A DNA stretch of 64,000 nt. It comes from Ch67 sp041395845 (lineage in GTDB: Bacteria > Pseudomonadota > Gammaproteobacteria > Pseudomonadales > Ketobacteraceae). Numbering within the stretch: position 1 is the stretch's first letter; every line of letters starts with the position of its first letter. Below are positions 52,805 to 62,197 of the stretch, in pieces. Both the position numbers and the translations under genes were made by a program. The notes beneath the pieces are model-generated. The model was not told the origin of the DNA. It made no database searches and saw nothing but the letters and a program-made list of their open reading frames with translations. Location: NCBI GenBank assembly GCA_041395845.1, contig JAWKZS010000025.1, forward strand, positions 1 to 64,000, written 5' to 3'.

Positions 52805-53352
52805 AAACCCAGGATACGTACAGCCTGCTGCTGATCGACGACGACACGGTCTTCAGCGCGACACTGGCGCGCTCACTGACACGCAAAGGCATGGCCGTCA
52901 GCACAGCGGCAGACGCCGGCGAAACCCTGCAGATCCTCCACCAACAGTCTTTCGACCTGATACTGCTCGACCTCAACCTGAACGGGGAAAGCGGCCTGAA
53001 ACTGCTGTCACAGATCCTGCAACTGCAGCCTGATGCGCGCATCGTGATGCTGACCGCCTACTCCAGCGTGGCAACCGCGGTGGAAGCCATCAAGCGTGGC
53101 GCGGAAAACTATCTGTGTAAGCCCGTCGCCGCCACAGACATTCTCAACCTGATGGAAAGCCATGATGCTGGCGACATGGCAGAAGGGGCCAGCGTCAACG
53201 ACAATCCATTATCGGTGGATCGGCTGGAATGGGAGCATTTGCAGCGGGTTCTGATGGAACACGATGGCAACATTTCCGCCACCGCACGGGCCCTCAACAT
53301 GCACCGCCGCACACTGCAGCGGAAACTGCAGAAACGGCCGGTGGCAAAATAG
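52801..53352 (+). CDS. RegA/RoxR/PrrA-type response regulator
   Basis: A 183-residue response regulator with a receiver domain (DDD at 13-15, phospho-acceptor Asp57, Lys near 108 in LCKPV) and a short C-terminal Fis-type helix-turn-helix (GNISATARALNMHRRTLQRK). This layout and the HTH sequence are typical of RegA. It pairs with the kinase just upstream and in relatives controls respiration and carbon or redox genes. Its targets here are unknown. Confidence 0.9.
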   Translation: MKTQDTYSLLLIDDDTVFSATLARSLTRKGMAVSTAADAGETLQILHQQSFDLILLDLNLNGESGLKLLSQILQLQPDARIVMLTAYSSVATAVEAIKRGAENYLCKPVAATDILNLMESHDAGDMAEGASVNDNPLSVDRLEWEHLQRVLMEHDGNISATARALNMHRRTLQRKLQKRPVAK

Positions 53353-53354
53353 GA

Positions 53355-53966
53355 TCAGGGCGACGCACCAGGGACGGGAGGAGCGCTTTCCATGTGCTGG
53401 TTGGGCGCGCAGGTTTCTTCATAATCCACCACGAACTGATCAAAACCCAGCATCAGTACACCAATTCCCTGCCGGGTGACCGGATCGATGATCGGCGTTG
53501 AAATCTTGATCAGCATGGAATGGGTGCTTTCATCGGCGGTATCACCTTCTACATGCACCTGCCCTGGCAACAGCCCGATCGCCTGGGTGAACTGGGTTTC
53601 GTCACCCTGCCAGAAATCCGTGGTCTTGTTGGTGGCGGCCACCAGCCCCCCATCGCGCCCCATGATCATGCCCTCGCCCCGGTAGGACACTGAACTGATG
53701 GTCTGCTCCAGCTTGGTCACCAGCGGATGGGTCATCACCCGACTCACTTCCGGTGCCCCGTCCGGCAACGCCGCCCACCGGGCATCCAGGGCCAGGTAAT
53801 CCGGCGGCGCCTTGTTGTAGGCCTGCACCGCCGTTACCAGCTCGGCACGTCGGGCCAGCGTCACCACGTAGCGATTAAGGCAACTCCAGGCGGGATTTCC
53901 GCTCACCGTTTCTGCCGACGCAGAAAGCCAGGAACCTAGCAGCACAACACCAATGATCAGTCGCAT
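53355..53966 (-). CDS. Periplasmic Cache/PDC-sensor-like protein
   Basis: A 203-residue exported protein with a signal peptide (about 1-18). The body resembles a single Cache (PDC) sensor domain: MIMGRDGGLVAATNKTTDFWQGDE and ISTPIIDPVTRQGIGVLMLG match the extracellular sensor pattern. No membrane helix or signalling domain follows, so it may deliver a bound ligand to another receptor or be a remnant of one. It is convergent with the RegA-type gene, two bases apart. Confidence 0.65.
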   Translation of the reverse strand: MRLIIGVVLLGSWLSASAETVSGNPAWSCLNRYVVTLARRAELVTAVQAYNKAPPDYLALDARWAALPDGAPEVSRVMTHPLVTKLEQTISSVSYRGEGMIMGRDGGLVAATNKTTDFWQGDETQFTQAIGLLPGQVHVEGDTADESTHSMLIKISTPIIDPVTRQGIGVLMLGFDQFVVDYEETCAPNQHMESAPPVPGASP

Positions 53967-54000
53967 AAGGCAGTCTAGCCGTCCTCATACCCTTCCCCCG

Positions 54001-56295
54001 TCAGAGGGTCGGTTCCTTTGCCGGCCCGGGCAGATGCACCGGGCGAATGAAACTTCCCAATCCCGCACGATCCAGCATCAGATCCATATGGCTGCGGATC
54101 ACGTGGGCGTTATCCATGGTCCAGACCTGTTCGAGAATTTCCTTGGCCCGCGACAGACCCACCTTGCGCAGCACCCACTTCACCCGCAGCAGACTGCTGG
54201 CACTCATGCTCAGGGTATCGTAACCCATCGCCATCAGCAGGATCGCGCCACGAGGATCGCCGGCCATTTCGCCGCAGATGGACACCCGCTTGCCTTCGGC
54301 TTTCACTTCGGTCACCACATGCTGCAGGGCCCGCAGTACGGCGGGATGAAACGCATGATACAGATTCGCCACCCGGCGGTTGTTGCGATCCACCGCCAGC
54401 AGATACTGGGTCAGGTCGTTACTGCCGACAGAAACGAAATCACACTGCTGGACGAACTCGCGACACTGGTACACCGCCGCCGGCACTTCAATCATCACGC
54501 CGACTTCCGGCATCTGCACGTGGGCGCCTTCTTCCAGCACTTCCAGATAGGCGCGGTGAATCAGGTGCATGGCTTCTTCGATTTCGGTAATCGAACTCAC
54601 CATCGGCAGCATGATGCGCAGGTTGTCCAGACTTTCGCTGGCCCACAGCATCGCGCGGATCTGTACCAGGAAGATTTCCGGATGATCCAGCGTCACGCGG
54701 ATGCCGCGCCAGCCCAGGAACGGGTTGTCTTCCTGGATCGGAAAATACGGTAGCGCCTTGTCACCGCCGATATCCAGCGTGCGCATGGTGACCGGCGCCG
54801 GATGAAAGGCTTCCAGCTGCTGGCGATAGATTTCCATCTGCTCCAGTTCGGACGGAAAACGGTCGCGCACCATAAAGGGAATTTCAGTGCGGTACAGGCC
54901 CACGCCTTCGGCACCGCGCTGCAACGAGATGCCCACGTCCGTCATCAGGCCCGTGTTGACATGCAGCGTCATGCGATGGCCGTCGGTGGTGATGCAGGGC
55001 AGATCCGCCACCACTTCCAGTTCTTTCGACAGCTGCTTTTCTTCGTCGACGATGCTCTGGTACTGGCGCAGCACTTCGTCGCTGGGGGCCACGATCACTT
55101 CGCCACGGTGGCCATCGACAATCAGTTCGAGCCCTTCCAGCCGCGACAGCGGGAATTCACCCACCCCCACCACCGTAGGAATGCCCATGGAGCGGGCGAC
55201 AATGGACATGTGACTGTTGCTGGAGCCGTGCTGGGACACGATCCCGATGATGCGCTCGCGGGGGATGTCCACGAAAATGGTGGGCGTGATGTCGTCACCG
55301 ACGATAATGGCTCTCTGGGGGATAGACGCCGTCGACGGTTTGCTCTGCTGCAGATAGGCCAGCACCCGCAGACCCAGATCGCGCACGTCCGATGCCCGCG
55401 CCCGCAGGTAGGCATCTTCCATGGATTCGAATGCCGCCACGTGCTTCATCACCACGTCGCGCAGGGCACCCTGGGCCCAGTTGCCGGCCTCGACCTTGGC
55501 GCGGATTTCGCCGGCCAGGGCGTTGTCATCCAGCATGCGTTCATACACCTGGAACAGCGCCTGTTCTTCCGGGGGCAGGGTCAGAATCGCCTTTTCACTC
55601 AGCTGGCGAATATCGTTGCGCACCGCCTTGAGCGCATCACTGAGCGCCTTGAGTTCCTTCTTGACGTTCTTCGCCGCCCGGTTCGGTACGGATTTGAAAC
55701 TTGCCGGCGGATACACCACATGGGCCTTACCGATGGCCACGCCGGTACAGCCGGACACGCCGTCAAACTTTGCGGTCAGGGTGCCCTTGTTACCGAAAAT
55801 CCCGTCAATGGCACCGGTCGCTTCTGCGTGGGCCACCACCGCCGCCAGCTGGGCCGAAATCGTTACCAGAAAGGCTTCTTCGGTCTGGTCGAAACGGCGG
55901 CTTTCACGCTGCTGGACAACCAATACACCCAACAGTTTGCGGTGGTGAATGATGGGAACGCCGAGGAACGAATGGAACGGCTCTTCGCCGGTTTCCTGCA
56001 GGTAGCGGAACTTGGGATGACTGGGGGCGTTGTCGAGGTTGATAGGTTCTTCCCGCATCCCCACCTGGCCCACGAGGCCTTCGGAAAAATGCAGGGTGGC
56101 CAGTCCGACGGCGGATTTATTGAGACCCTCGGTGGCCATCAGGTAGTAGCGGTTGGCGCCGTGATCGAGCAGGTAGATCGAGCAGACTTCGGTGCCCATG
56201 GACTGACGGACCCGGGCGGCCATGACATCGAGCGCCGCGCGCAAGTCCGGCGCGGAATTCACCTCTTGAACGATCCGCCTCAGGGTTTCCAGCAT
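54001..56295 (-). CDS. ptsP: Phosphoenolpyruvate-protein phosphotransferase PtsP (EI-Ntr)
   Basis: Enzyme I of the nitrogen-related phosphotransferase system, 764 residues. It starts with a GAF sensor domain (about 1-160), then the HPr-interaction domain, the phosphohistidine domain with His362 in GSSNSHMSIVARS, and the C-terminal PEP-binding barrel (GVGLYRTEIPFM, GVMIEVPAA, VSVGSNDLTQYLLA). It passes phosphate to NPr and EIIA-Ntr. Upstream rppH is 70 bases away, in the same direction. Confidence 0.95.
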   Translation of the reverse strand: MLETLRRIVQEVNSAPDLRAALDVMAARVRQSMGTEVCSIYLLDHGANRYYLMATEGLNKSAVGLATLHFSEGLVGQVGMREEPINLDNAPSHPKFRYLQETGEEPFHSFLGVPIIHHRKLLGVLVVQQRESRRFDQTEEAFLVTISAQLAAVVAHAEATGAIDGIFGNKGTLTAKFDGVSGCTGVAIGKAHVVYPPASFKSVPNRAAKNVKKELKALSDALKAVRNDIRQLSEKAILTLPPEEQALFQVYERMLDDNALAGEIRAKVEAGNWAQGALRDVVMKHVAAFESMEDAYLRARASDVRDLGLRVLAYLQQSKPSTASIPQRAIIVGDDITPTIFVDIPRERIIGIVSQHGSSNSHMSIVARSMGIPTVVGVGEFPLSRLEGLELIVDGHRGEVIVAPSDEVLRQYQSIVDEEKQLSKELEVVADLPCITTDGHRMTLHVNTGLMTDVGISLQRGAEGVGLYRTEIPFMVRDRFPSELEQMEIYRQQLEAFHPAPVTMRTLDIGGDKALPYFPIQEDNPFLGWRGIRVTLDHPEIFLVQIRAMLWASESLDNLRIMLPMVSSITEIEEAMHLIHRAYLEVLEEGAHVQMPEVGVMIEVPAAVYQCREFVQQCDFVSVGSNDLTQYLLAVDRNNRRVANLYHAFHPAVLRALQHVVTEVKAEGKRVSICGEMAGDPRGAILLMAMGYDTLSMSASSLLRVKWVLRKVGLSRAKEILEQVWTMDNAHVIRSHMDLMLDRAGLGSFIRPVHLPGPAKEPTL

Positions 56296-56365
56296 GTTGG
56301 CACTCTCTGGCCCACCGGGCTGTCCAGCCGGGCAGGCAACATTCCCAAATTATTATCGTTGTTGT

Positions 56366-56863
56366 TCAGTCCGCACGGGGCTGGCCCACCACCGAATGCA
56401 GGGACGGCGCCAGTTCTTTCAAAGCCTTGCGGTACACTTCCCGCTTGAACGACACAACCTGGTTCAGCGGATACCAGTAACTCACCCAACGCCAGTCATC
56501 AAATTCCGGCGGGTTGCCGTACTTGAAACTGACCCGGCTTTCGCAGCCGGTCAACATCAGTAAAAACCATTTCTGTTTCTGTCCGATGCACAACGGCCGG
56601 CTGCGATAACGCAGGAAACGCTTGGGTAGACGATAACGCAACCAGCCTGACGTGCAGCCTACAATCTGTACATCCCGGTCCTGCAGACCGATCTCTTCCC
56701 GCAGTTCGCGGTAGAGGGCGTCTTCCGGAGATTCGTTTTCAGCAATACCGCCCTGAGGAAACTGCCACGCGTCCTGGCCTACCCGGCGCGCCCACAGCAC
56801 CTGGCCCTCGCGATTCGCCAGAATGATTCCGACGTTTGGCCTGTACCCATCCTCATCTATCAC
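56366..56863 (-). CDS. rppH: RNA pyrophosphohydrolase
   Basis: A 165-residue Nudix hydrolase that removes pyrophosphate from RNA 5' ends and starts mRNA decay. The Nudix box GGIAENESPEDALYRELREE is intact and the flanks (DGYRPNVGIILAN, WQFPQGG) are typical of RppH. The start is GTG at 56863, giving the usual first residues (M/V)IDEDGYRPN. It forms the common rppH-ptsP pair. Confidence 0.95.
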   Translation of the reverse strand: MIDEDGYRPNVGIILANREGQVLWARRVGQDAWQFPQGGIAENESPEDALYRELREEIGLQDRDVQIVGCTSGWLRYRLPKRFLRYRSRPLCIGQKQKWFLLMLTGCESRVSFKYGNPPEFDDWRWVSYWYPLNQVVSFKREVYRKALKELAPSLHSVVGQPRAD

Positions 56864-57086
56864 GCTGAAAATTCCGTTGAAATGAACAGGTAATAAATAC
56901 CTTAGTATCGGACTTCACACAACTGCAACGCACCGCAGCACGAAGCCCCGGCAGGTGCCGCGCTTTTTGATACTATAGACATATTCATTTGATTTTTCTA
57001 AGTTTTTAATTGCCGTATCTGCAGTGGTGATTTTTCCGCCCGGTGCAAGCTGATACACTGGCCTTTACCCAACAAGAGATGCCTCG

Positions 57087-57746
57087 ATGAGCCTTGCCAT
57101 TTTTGATCTGGATAACACCCTGCTGAATGGGGACAGTGATCACGCGTGGGGGGAATTCATGGTGCGCCACAACATCGTGGAACCCGAATTTTACCGCCAG
57201 CAGAACGATCACTTTTATGAACTCTATAAGCAGAGCAAGCTGGATATCATGGAGTATCTGGAGTTTGCCCTGGCGCCGCTGACCCGGTTCCCGGTTGAAG
57301 AACTGGAACTGCTGCACCGCCAGTTCATGCAGGAGTTTGTCGCTCCCATGCGCCTGCGCAAGGCTGATGAATTGTTGCGCAAACATCGGGAGCAGGGGGA
57401 TTTCCTGCTGATCATCACCGCCACCAACCGCTTCGTCACCGCCCCCATCGCCCGCGCCCTGGGCGTAGATGATTTGCTGGCCACCGAACCGGAACGGGTG
57501 GGCAACCGCTATACTGGCAAGGTCAAAGGCGTGCCCTGTTACCAGCACGGTAAAGTGCAGCGCCTGCAGGAATGGCTGGCGGACACCGAACACTCGCTCG
57601 ACAACAGCTATTTCTACAGTGACTCGATCAACGATCTGCCGCTGCTGGAAGCCGTCACCCATCCTTTCGTGGTCGACGGCGATGAGCGGCTGCAGGCCGA
57701 AGCCCGCCAGCGCAACTGGCCCATGCTTTCATTACGGGATGCCTGA
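57087..57746 (+). CDS. HAD-IB family phosphatase (SerB-like)
   Basis: A 219-residue HAD-IB hydrolase with motif I FDLDNTL (Asp7 nucleophile, Asp9), motif II ITATN and motif IV YSDSINDLPLL. The helical cap lies around 20-80. It resembles the phosphoserine phosphatase-like genes found next to rppH in Pseudomonas. AGAGATG precedes the ATG. Substrate unknown; small phosphomonoesters are likely. Confidence 0.85.
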   Translation: MSLAIFDLDNTLLNGDSDHAWGEFMVRHNIVEPEFYRQQNDHFYELYKQSKLDIMEYLEFALAPLTRFPVEELELLHRQFMQEFVAPMRLRKADELLRKHREQGDFLLIITATNRFVTAPIARALGVDDLLATEPERVGNRYTGKVKGVPCYQHGKVQRLQEWLADTEHSLDNSYFYSDSINDLPLLEAVTHPFVVDGDERLQAEARQRNWPMLSLRDA

Positions 57747-57749
57747 CCC

Positions 57750-58733
57750 ATGCGTAGCCCTGCCGCTGCCCTTGCCCTTGCTGCCCTGCTGGTGGCCGGC
57801 TGTGAACAACCGCCGGAGCAGCGGGTCACTACTCCGCCCTCGGTGAGCAAGACCAATGCCCTGCCCCTGACCCCGGCATCCCAGGAACAGGCGCGCAATC
57901 TCAAGCAGCTGGGACAGGAATGGCTGACCCAGCTGGTGGACTGCACCACCCTGCTGGAAACCGACACCCGACAGTTTCTGGCCATCAGCAACGACGCGGG
58001 GCTCGAAAACGTAAAACAGCTGTGGCACACCTGTCACACCCTGTACCGGGCCACCGAACTGCTGCTGGGCGTCACTCCCGAGCAGCAACAGGCCATGCAA
58101 CGGGCCCGCCGCAATATTGCCAGCCCGCTGGAAATGCCAGGCTATGTGGACAGCATTGAAGGTTATGCGGGCAGCGGCATCGTCAACGATGCGTCACTCA
58201 CCATCAGTGAAGCGAACCTGCGGCAGCAGCATGGCCTGACCTCGGACGAGGATGTCGCGATCGGCTTTGATGTGATTGCGTTTCTGGTGTGGGGCGAGCA
58301 GCGCTTCAATCCCCAGCTGGCACCCCGCCCCCTGAGCGAACTGACCTACACCGCCGCCTGGGAAAACGGCCGCACCGACCTGCCGGTGAGCGAACACCCC
58401 CAGAACCGGCGCCGCCTGTACCTGCAACTGGCCAGCACCCTGCTCAAGCTGGACTGCAGCCGCCTGCTGGCGGTCTGGCAGAAAGGCCCGCTGCCCCGCT
58501 CGGAAGACGAGGCGCGCCAATGGAAACTGCAGACCCTGCAGAATGGCCTGGCCCTGCTCGAACGCTACCCGGACAATTCTGACGTTTCCATGGCCCTGTC
58601 CCAGTGGCTGTCGACCACCTCGGCAACCGCCTCCAACCAGTCCAGCGATGGCGCGATCACCGTGGCCACCGATCCGGCCGAGTTGCGCAACAATGTGCAG
58701 CAGGCCATCAAGGCCCTTACAGGGCAGGGCTGA
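57750..58733 (+). CDS. Imelysin-like lipoprotein lacking the GxHxxE motif
   Basis: A 327-residue predicted lipoprotein (lipobox LLVAGC, Cys about residue 18) with the helical-bundle pattern of imelysin/M75-like proteins. PLEMPGYVDSIEGYAGSGIV is typical. The usual GxHxxE motif, as in GFHAIEFLLWG, is GFDVIAFLVWG here, so both motif residues are changed. Imelysin relatives are linked to iron uptake; loss of the motif suggests another ligand. It starts three bases after the HAD stop. Its last 17 bases overlap the convergent RlmI-like gene. Confidence 0.75.
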   Translation: MRSPAAALALAALLVAGCEQPPEQRVTTPPSVSKTNALPLTPASQEQARNLKQLGQEWLTQLVDCTTLLETDTRQFLAISNDAGLENVKQLWHTCHTLYRATELLLGVTPEQQQAMQRARRNIASPLEMPGYVDSIEGYAGSGIVNDASLTISEANLRQQHGLTSDEDVAIGFDVIAFLVWGEQRFNPQLAPRPLSELTYTAAWENGRTDLPVSEHPQNRRRLYLQLASTLLKLDCSRLLAVWQKGPLPRSEDEARQWKLQTLQNGLALLERYPDNSDVSMALSQWLSTTSATASNQSSDGAITVATDPAELRNNVQQAIKALTGQG

Positions 58734-59922
58734 TCCGGTACAGCAGTGCCTTCAGATAGCGGGTTTCGGCAATGGCCGGGTGCACCGGGTGATCCGGACC
58801 CTGGCCGCCCCGGAACACCAGCTGGGCATGGCGATCCACATGACGGGCGGCGCCCCGCACCAGATCTTCCAGATCCGCTTCCGGCAGATGCATGGAGCAG
58901 GAGCCGGACAGCAGCAGGCCATTGGGCTGCAGCAGCCGGATCGCCAGGGTATTGAGTTTCTTGTAGGCGCTCAGACCGTTGTTGTAATCCTTGCGCCGCT
59001 TGATGAAGGCCGGCGGATCGACGATCACCACATCGAATTTCTGCTGGTCTGACAGCAGGGCTTCCAGCACATCGAAGGCATTGCCTTCCAGGGTGGTGAC
59101 CTGCTCTTCGACCCCCTGCAGCTGGGCGTTGGCCTGCAGCTGGTCCAGGGCGCTTTCCGATGCATCCACCGCGAACAGTTCGCTGGCGCCCGCCGCCAGG
59201 CATTGCAGACCCCAGCCACCCACGTAGGAAAACACGTCCAGCACCCGTTTGCCGTTCACCCAGCGCATCAGTTCACGACGGTTTTCCCGGTGATCGTAGA
59301 ACCAGCCTGTTTTCTGGCCTTCGCGGCTGTCCACCTGGAAGGCAACACCGTTTTCCTGCACCGGCAGGTGATCCGGCCAGTTGCCGAACGCCACCTCGAC
59401 GCTCAGACCCAGCCCCTCCTGCTCCCGCAAAGGACTGTCATTGCGCCACAGTACTGCCGCGGGGTGGAGCACTGCCTGCAGGGCCGCCAGCAGCGGCTGC
59501 CTGAGCTGGTCCATGCCGGCGGTATTGAGCTGGGCCACCAGATAATCGCCGAAACGGTCCACCACCAGGCCCGGCAGACCATCGGCGTCACCGTACACCA
59601 GGCGATAGAAAGGCTCCGGGTACACCGTCTCGCGCAGGTCCAGGGCGCTTTGCAGCCGTTGCTCCAGCAGCTTCTGGTTCAGTGCCGTGCGCCAGTCCCG
59701 GGTCAGCAGGCGGCAGCAGATCAGGGAGTGGGGATTGGCGTAGCCACGGCCCAGGGGCTGGCCACTGCTGGTTTCCACGATCACCTCGGCACCGGGCGCC
59801 AGCGCAGTCAGGGGAGTGGCAGCGGTATCCACTTCGTTACTGTAAATCCACAAGTGACCACCCTTGAGACGGCGATCTTCCTTGGCTTTCAATCGGATAC
59901 GGGGGATGTTGTCGGCGGACAC
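58717..59922 (-). CDS. rlmI: RlmI-like 23S rRNA methyltransferase (PUA plus Rossmann fold)
   Basis: Class I SAM-dependent RNA methyltransferase of 401 residues that modifies a cytosine of 23S rRNA in E. coli. The N-terminal PUA domain begins LKAKEDRRLKGGHLWIYSNE. The catalytic domain has VLDVFSYVGGWGLQCLAAGA and VDPPAFIKRRKDY, with the catalytic Cys in LLSGSCSMHL. I chose the GTG at 59922, which gives the usual length and start; a GTG at 59988 is possible but lies very close to the candidate transcription start. Confidence 0.88.
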   Translation of the reverse strand: MSADNIPRIRLKAKEDRRLKGGHLWIYSNEVDTAATPLTALAPGAEVIVETSSGQPLGRGYANPHSLICCRLLTRDWRTALNQKLLEQRLQSALDLRETVYPEPFYRLVYGDADGLPGLVVDRFGDYLVAQLNTAGMDQLRQPLLAALQAVLHPAAVLWRNDSPLREQEGLGLSVEVAFGNWPDHLPVQENGVAFQVDSREGQKTGWFYDHRENRRELMRWVNGKRVLDVFSYVGGWGLQCLAAGASELFAVDASESALDQLQANAQLQGVEEQVTTLEGNAFDVLEALLSDQQKFDVVIVDPPAFIKRRKDYNNGLSAYKKLNTLAIRLLQPNGLLLSGSCSMHLPEADLEDLVRGAARHVDRHAQLVFRGGQGPDHPVHPAIAETRYLKALLYRISPAL

Positions 59923-59999
59923 GGCATTGGCTCGAGGCAGGGGAAAAGACAGATAGTGGTGGCCTGCTACACTTTCAGGGTCAACCACTGCGATCGGCG

Positions 60000-60005
60000 A
60001 TTATA
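60000..60005 (-). promoter_or_regulatory. Candidate -10 box of the RlmI-like gene
   Basis: A perfect TATAAT on the minus strand, with a weak -35 17 bases away. It lies in the divergent gap with the HDOD gene and supports the later of the two possible RlmI starts. Confidence 0.35.
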
Positions 60006-60010
60006 CCCCA

Positions 60011-60913
60011 ATGACCCATCACACCCCACTGGACGACGAGCAAATAAAACGCATTCTGCGGGGCATCACGGTTCCACCCCAACCGCAGATCATCGTGGAT
60101 ATCCACATGGAACAGGCCATGCCGAACCCGGATATCCGTCGCATCGGCAAGCTGATCAGCCAGGATGTGGGTCTGGCCGGGACCATCCTCAAGGTGGTGA
60201 ACTCCAGCCTGTTCGGCCTGAAGAACCGCATCACCTCGATCGAGCAGGCGGTGCAGATCCTGGGCCTGCAGACCATCATCCGCATCACCGAAGGGCTGTC
60301 GATCAAGGGCCAGATGGATGATGAAACCATCATCGCCCTCGGTGGCTTCTGGGACAGTGCCATGGATATCGCCTCGGTCGCCGCCACCATCGCCCGCGAC
60401 ATTGGTTACCAGTCACCGGACAAGGCCTATTGCCTCGGGCTGTTCCACAACTGCGGCGTGCCACTGCTGATGCAGGCTCACGCCAATTACGCTGACATCA
60501 TGCGCGAATCCTATTCCCGCCCCGGTGAGCGGGTAATCGACACCGAAAACCGGCTGCTGAAAACCAATCATGCGGTAGTCGGTTATTTTGTTGCCAAGTC
60601 GTGGAGCCTGCCACCCGACCTGTGTGAAGTCATCGCCGAACACCACAGCTGCGAAGACATCTTCCGGGAAAATACCCGCGCCACCTACGACAGCGGCAAG
60701 AAGACCCTGCTGGCGATTCTGAAAATGGCGGAACACATTTGCGATCTGCCAAAAATTCTGGGCGGCAGCAGTGTGGATCATGAGTGGGACACCATCAGCC
60801 ATGATCTGCTCAATTACGTTGGATTGAGCGATCTGGATTTCGACGACATGACGGCCCGCCTGGAAAACCTCGGCATGGGCCAGGGCAGTTTCAGCGATCA
60901 AAGCAGTCTGTGA
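60011..60913 (+). CDS. HDOD-domain signalling protein
   Basis: A 300-residue protein made of one HDOD domain (about 15-230). DVGLAGTILKVVNSSLFGL, ITSIEQAVQILGLQTI and the degenerate HD positions LFHNCGVPLLM and IAEHHSCEDIF are typical. HDOD proteins lack the usual HD phosphohydrolase metal site and act in signalling, motility or stress control. No partner domain is fused. No clear ribosome site before the ATG. Confidence 0.88.
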   Translation: MTHHTPLDDEQIKRILRGITVPPQPQIIVDIHMEQAMPNPDIRRIGKLISQDVGLAGTILKVVNSSLFGLKNRITSIEQAVQILGLQTIIRITEGLSIKGQMDDETIIALGGFWDSAMDIASVAATIARDIGYQSPDKAYCLGLFHNCGVPLLMQAHANYADIMRESYSRPGERVIDTENRLLKTNHAVVGYFVAKSWSLPPDLCEVIAEHHSCEDIFRENTRATYDSGKKTLLAILKMAEHICDLPKILGGSSVDHEWDTISHDLLNYVGLSDLDFDDMTARLENLGMGQGSFSDQSSL

Positions 60914-61010
60914 TTTGCGTGAAACATGTCGGCGGCAGGGAATTGTTTTGTCCTGCGCCTGTCTTCATTAGACTGTACACTCCCGCTACCGTCAGACCGG
61001 AATAGCCCTG

Positions 61011-62189
61011 ATGACTCCATTGTTCCAACGCCTGCTCCGCGGCAGCCTGCTGCTGTGCAGTCTGCTGCCTGTCCTGGGCCATGCCACACTGACCGGCGTT
61101 ACCGTCAATCCCAAACAGGCTGCTGCCGATATGGCCGCCGGACAGACCATCGCCATTCGCTGGATCGTGTCAACAACGCCATCCCACACCAGTGGTGCCT
61201 ATTCGGCGCAGGGACAGCTGATCGATCCGGTGACCAGCGCCGTGCTGCAGACCGTGACCCATCCGCTGAAGCAGCCCAGCGGCGCCGGCCCGGTGCGACT
61301 GGACGAAACCCTCACGCTGACACCGACCCAACTGCAGGAATGGCAAGCAAAAGGCATCAGTGCACTGCGCTATCAGCGCAGTTTTGGCAGCAATGCCAAC
61401 GACACGAGCATCGTTACCACGGAACTGTCCATCACACCGAATGGCAACGCCGATGCGAACACCCCACGGGCACCCAGTGCGGGTCTGTTCATGCACAAGC
61501 TGGGCATGCGCTTCGAAAACGCGCGCAACCGGCGCAGCTTCAGCGCCAACAGTTCTTTACGGGCGCGGGTGGATCTACGCTATTCCGGCACCGGCGTGTT
61601 CGATGGCGAATGGCAGGTGGCACTGCCCACCACCGACAAGGCGACTCCCCAATTCACAGCGCTGGTAAAAGTGCGCAAGCAGCTGGGGCTCGGACGTCGC
61701 GACTATCTGGTGAGCCCGGAACTGCCAACGACAGAACCCGGCGTTTACCGGGTGCGATTCTGCGTCCTGCCGCAACTCATTACGCCCGAGCAGCTGAGCG
61801 TGGACACGCAATGCCCGGAACCGGAACTGGTAAGCGAACTGGCGTATCGCGTTGAAGGCAGTGGCGCGCGGGAATCGCAAGCGCTGGAACTGTTAACGCC
61901 CCGCGCCATTACCGTTACGCCTACGACGCCACTGGAATGGAAAGCAGTCACCGGGGCGGCCGCCTATCAATTGCAGATTTACAGCGGCAGTGAAGATGAA
62001 AGCCTGGATGGCTCGGACTTCGTGTTGCGCATGCTCAGCAGCGGCGCGAAAACCCGGCTGCACCTGTCGGACTGGGCACGCCAACAGCTGGAAGCGGGTA
62101 AACGTTATCGCTGGCGCATCTCGGCCTATGACGAAAACGGTCAGCAAATCGGCGCCAGTGCGGTCGCCGAATTCACCTATATGCCCTGA
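61011..62189 (+). CDS. Secreted protein of unknown function with C-terminal Fn3-like domain
   Basis: A 392-residue exported protein with a signal peptide (about 1-25, ending GHA). The middle is beta-rich, with VTVNPKQAAADMAAGQTI at the start resembling an Ig-like strand pair. The last 95 residues (PLEWKAVTGAAAYQLQIYSG to RYRWRISAYDENGQ) look like a fibronectin type III fold. GGAA precedes the ATG by eight bases. No close family is recognised; surface or periplasmic binding role is inferred only. Confidence 0.75.
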   Translation: MTPLFQRLLRGSLLLCSLLPVLGHATLTGVTVNPKQAAADMAAGQTIAIRWIVSTTPSHTSGAYSAQGQLIDPVTSAVLQTVTHPLKQPSGAGPVRLDETLTLTPTQLQEWQAKGISALRYQRSFGSNANDTSIVTTELSITPNGNADANTPRAPSAGLFMHKLGMRFENARNRRSFSANSSLRARVDLRYSGTGVFDGEWQVALPTTDKATPQFTALVKVRKQLGLGRRDYLVSPELPTTEPGVYRVRFCVLPQLITPEQLSVDTQCPEPELVSELAYRVEGSGARESQALELLTPRAITVTPTTPLEWKAVTGAAAYQLQIYSGSEDESLDGSDFVLRMLSSGAKTRLHLSDWARQQLEAGKRYRWRISAYDENGQQIGASAVAEFTYMP

Positions 62190-62197
62190 ACACTGTT

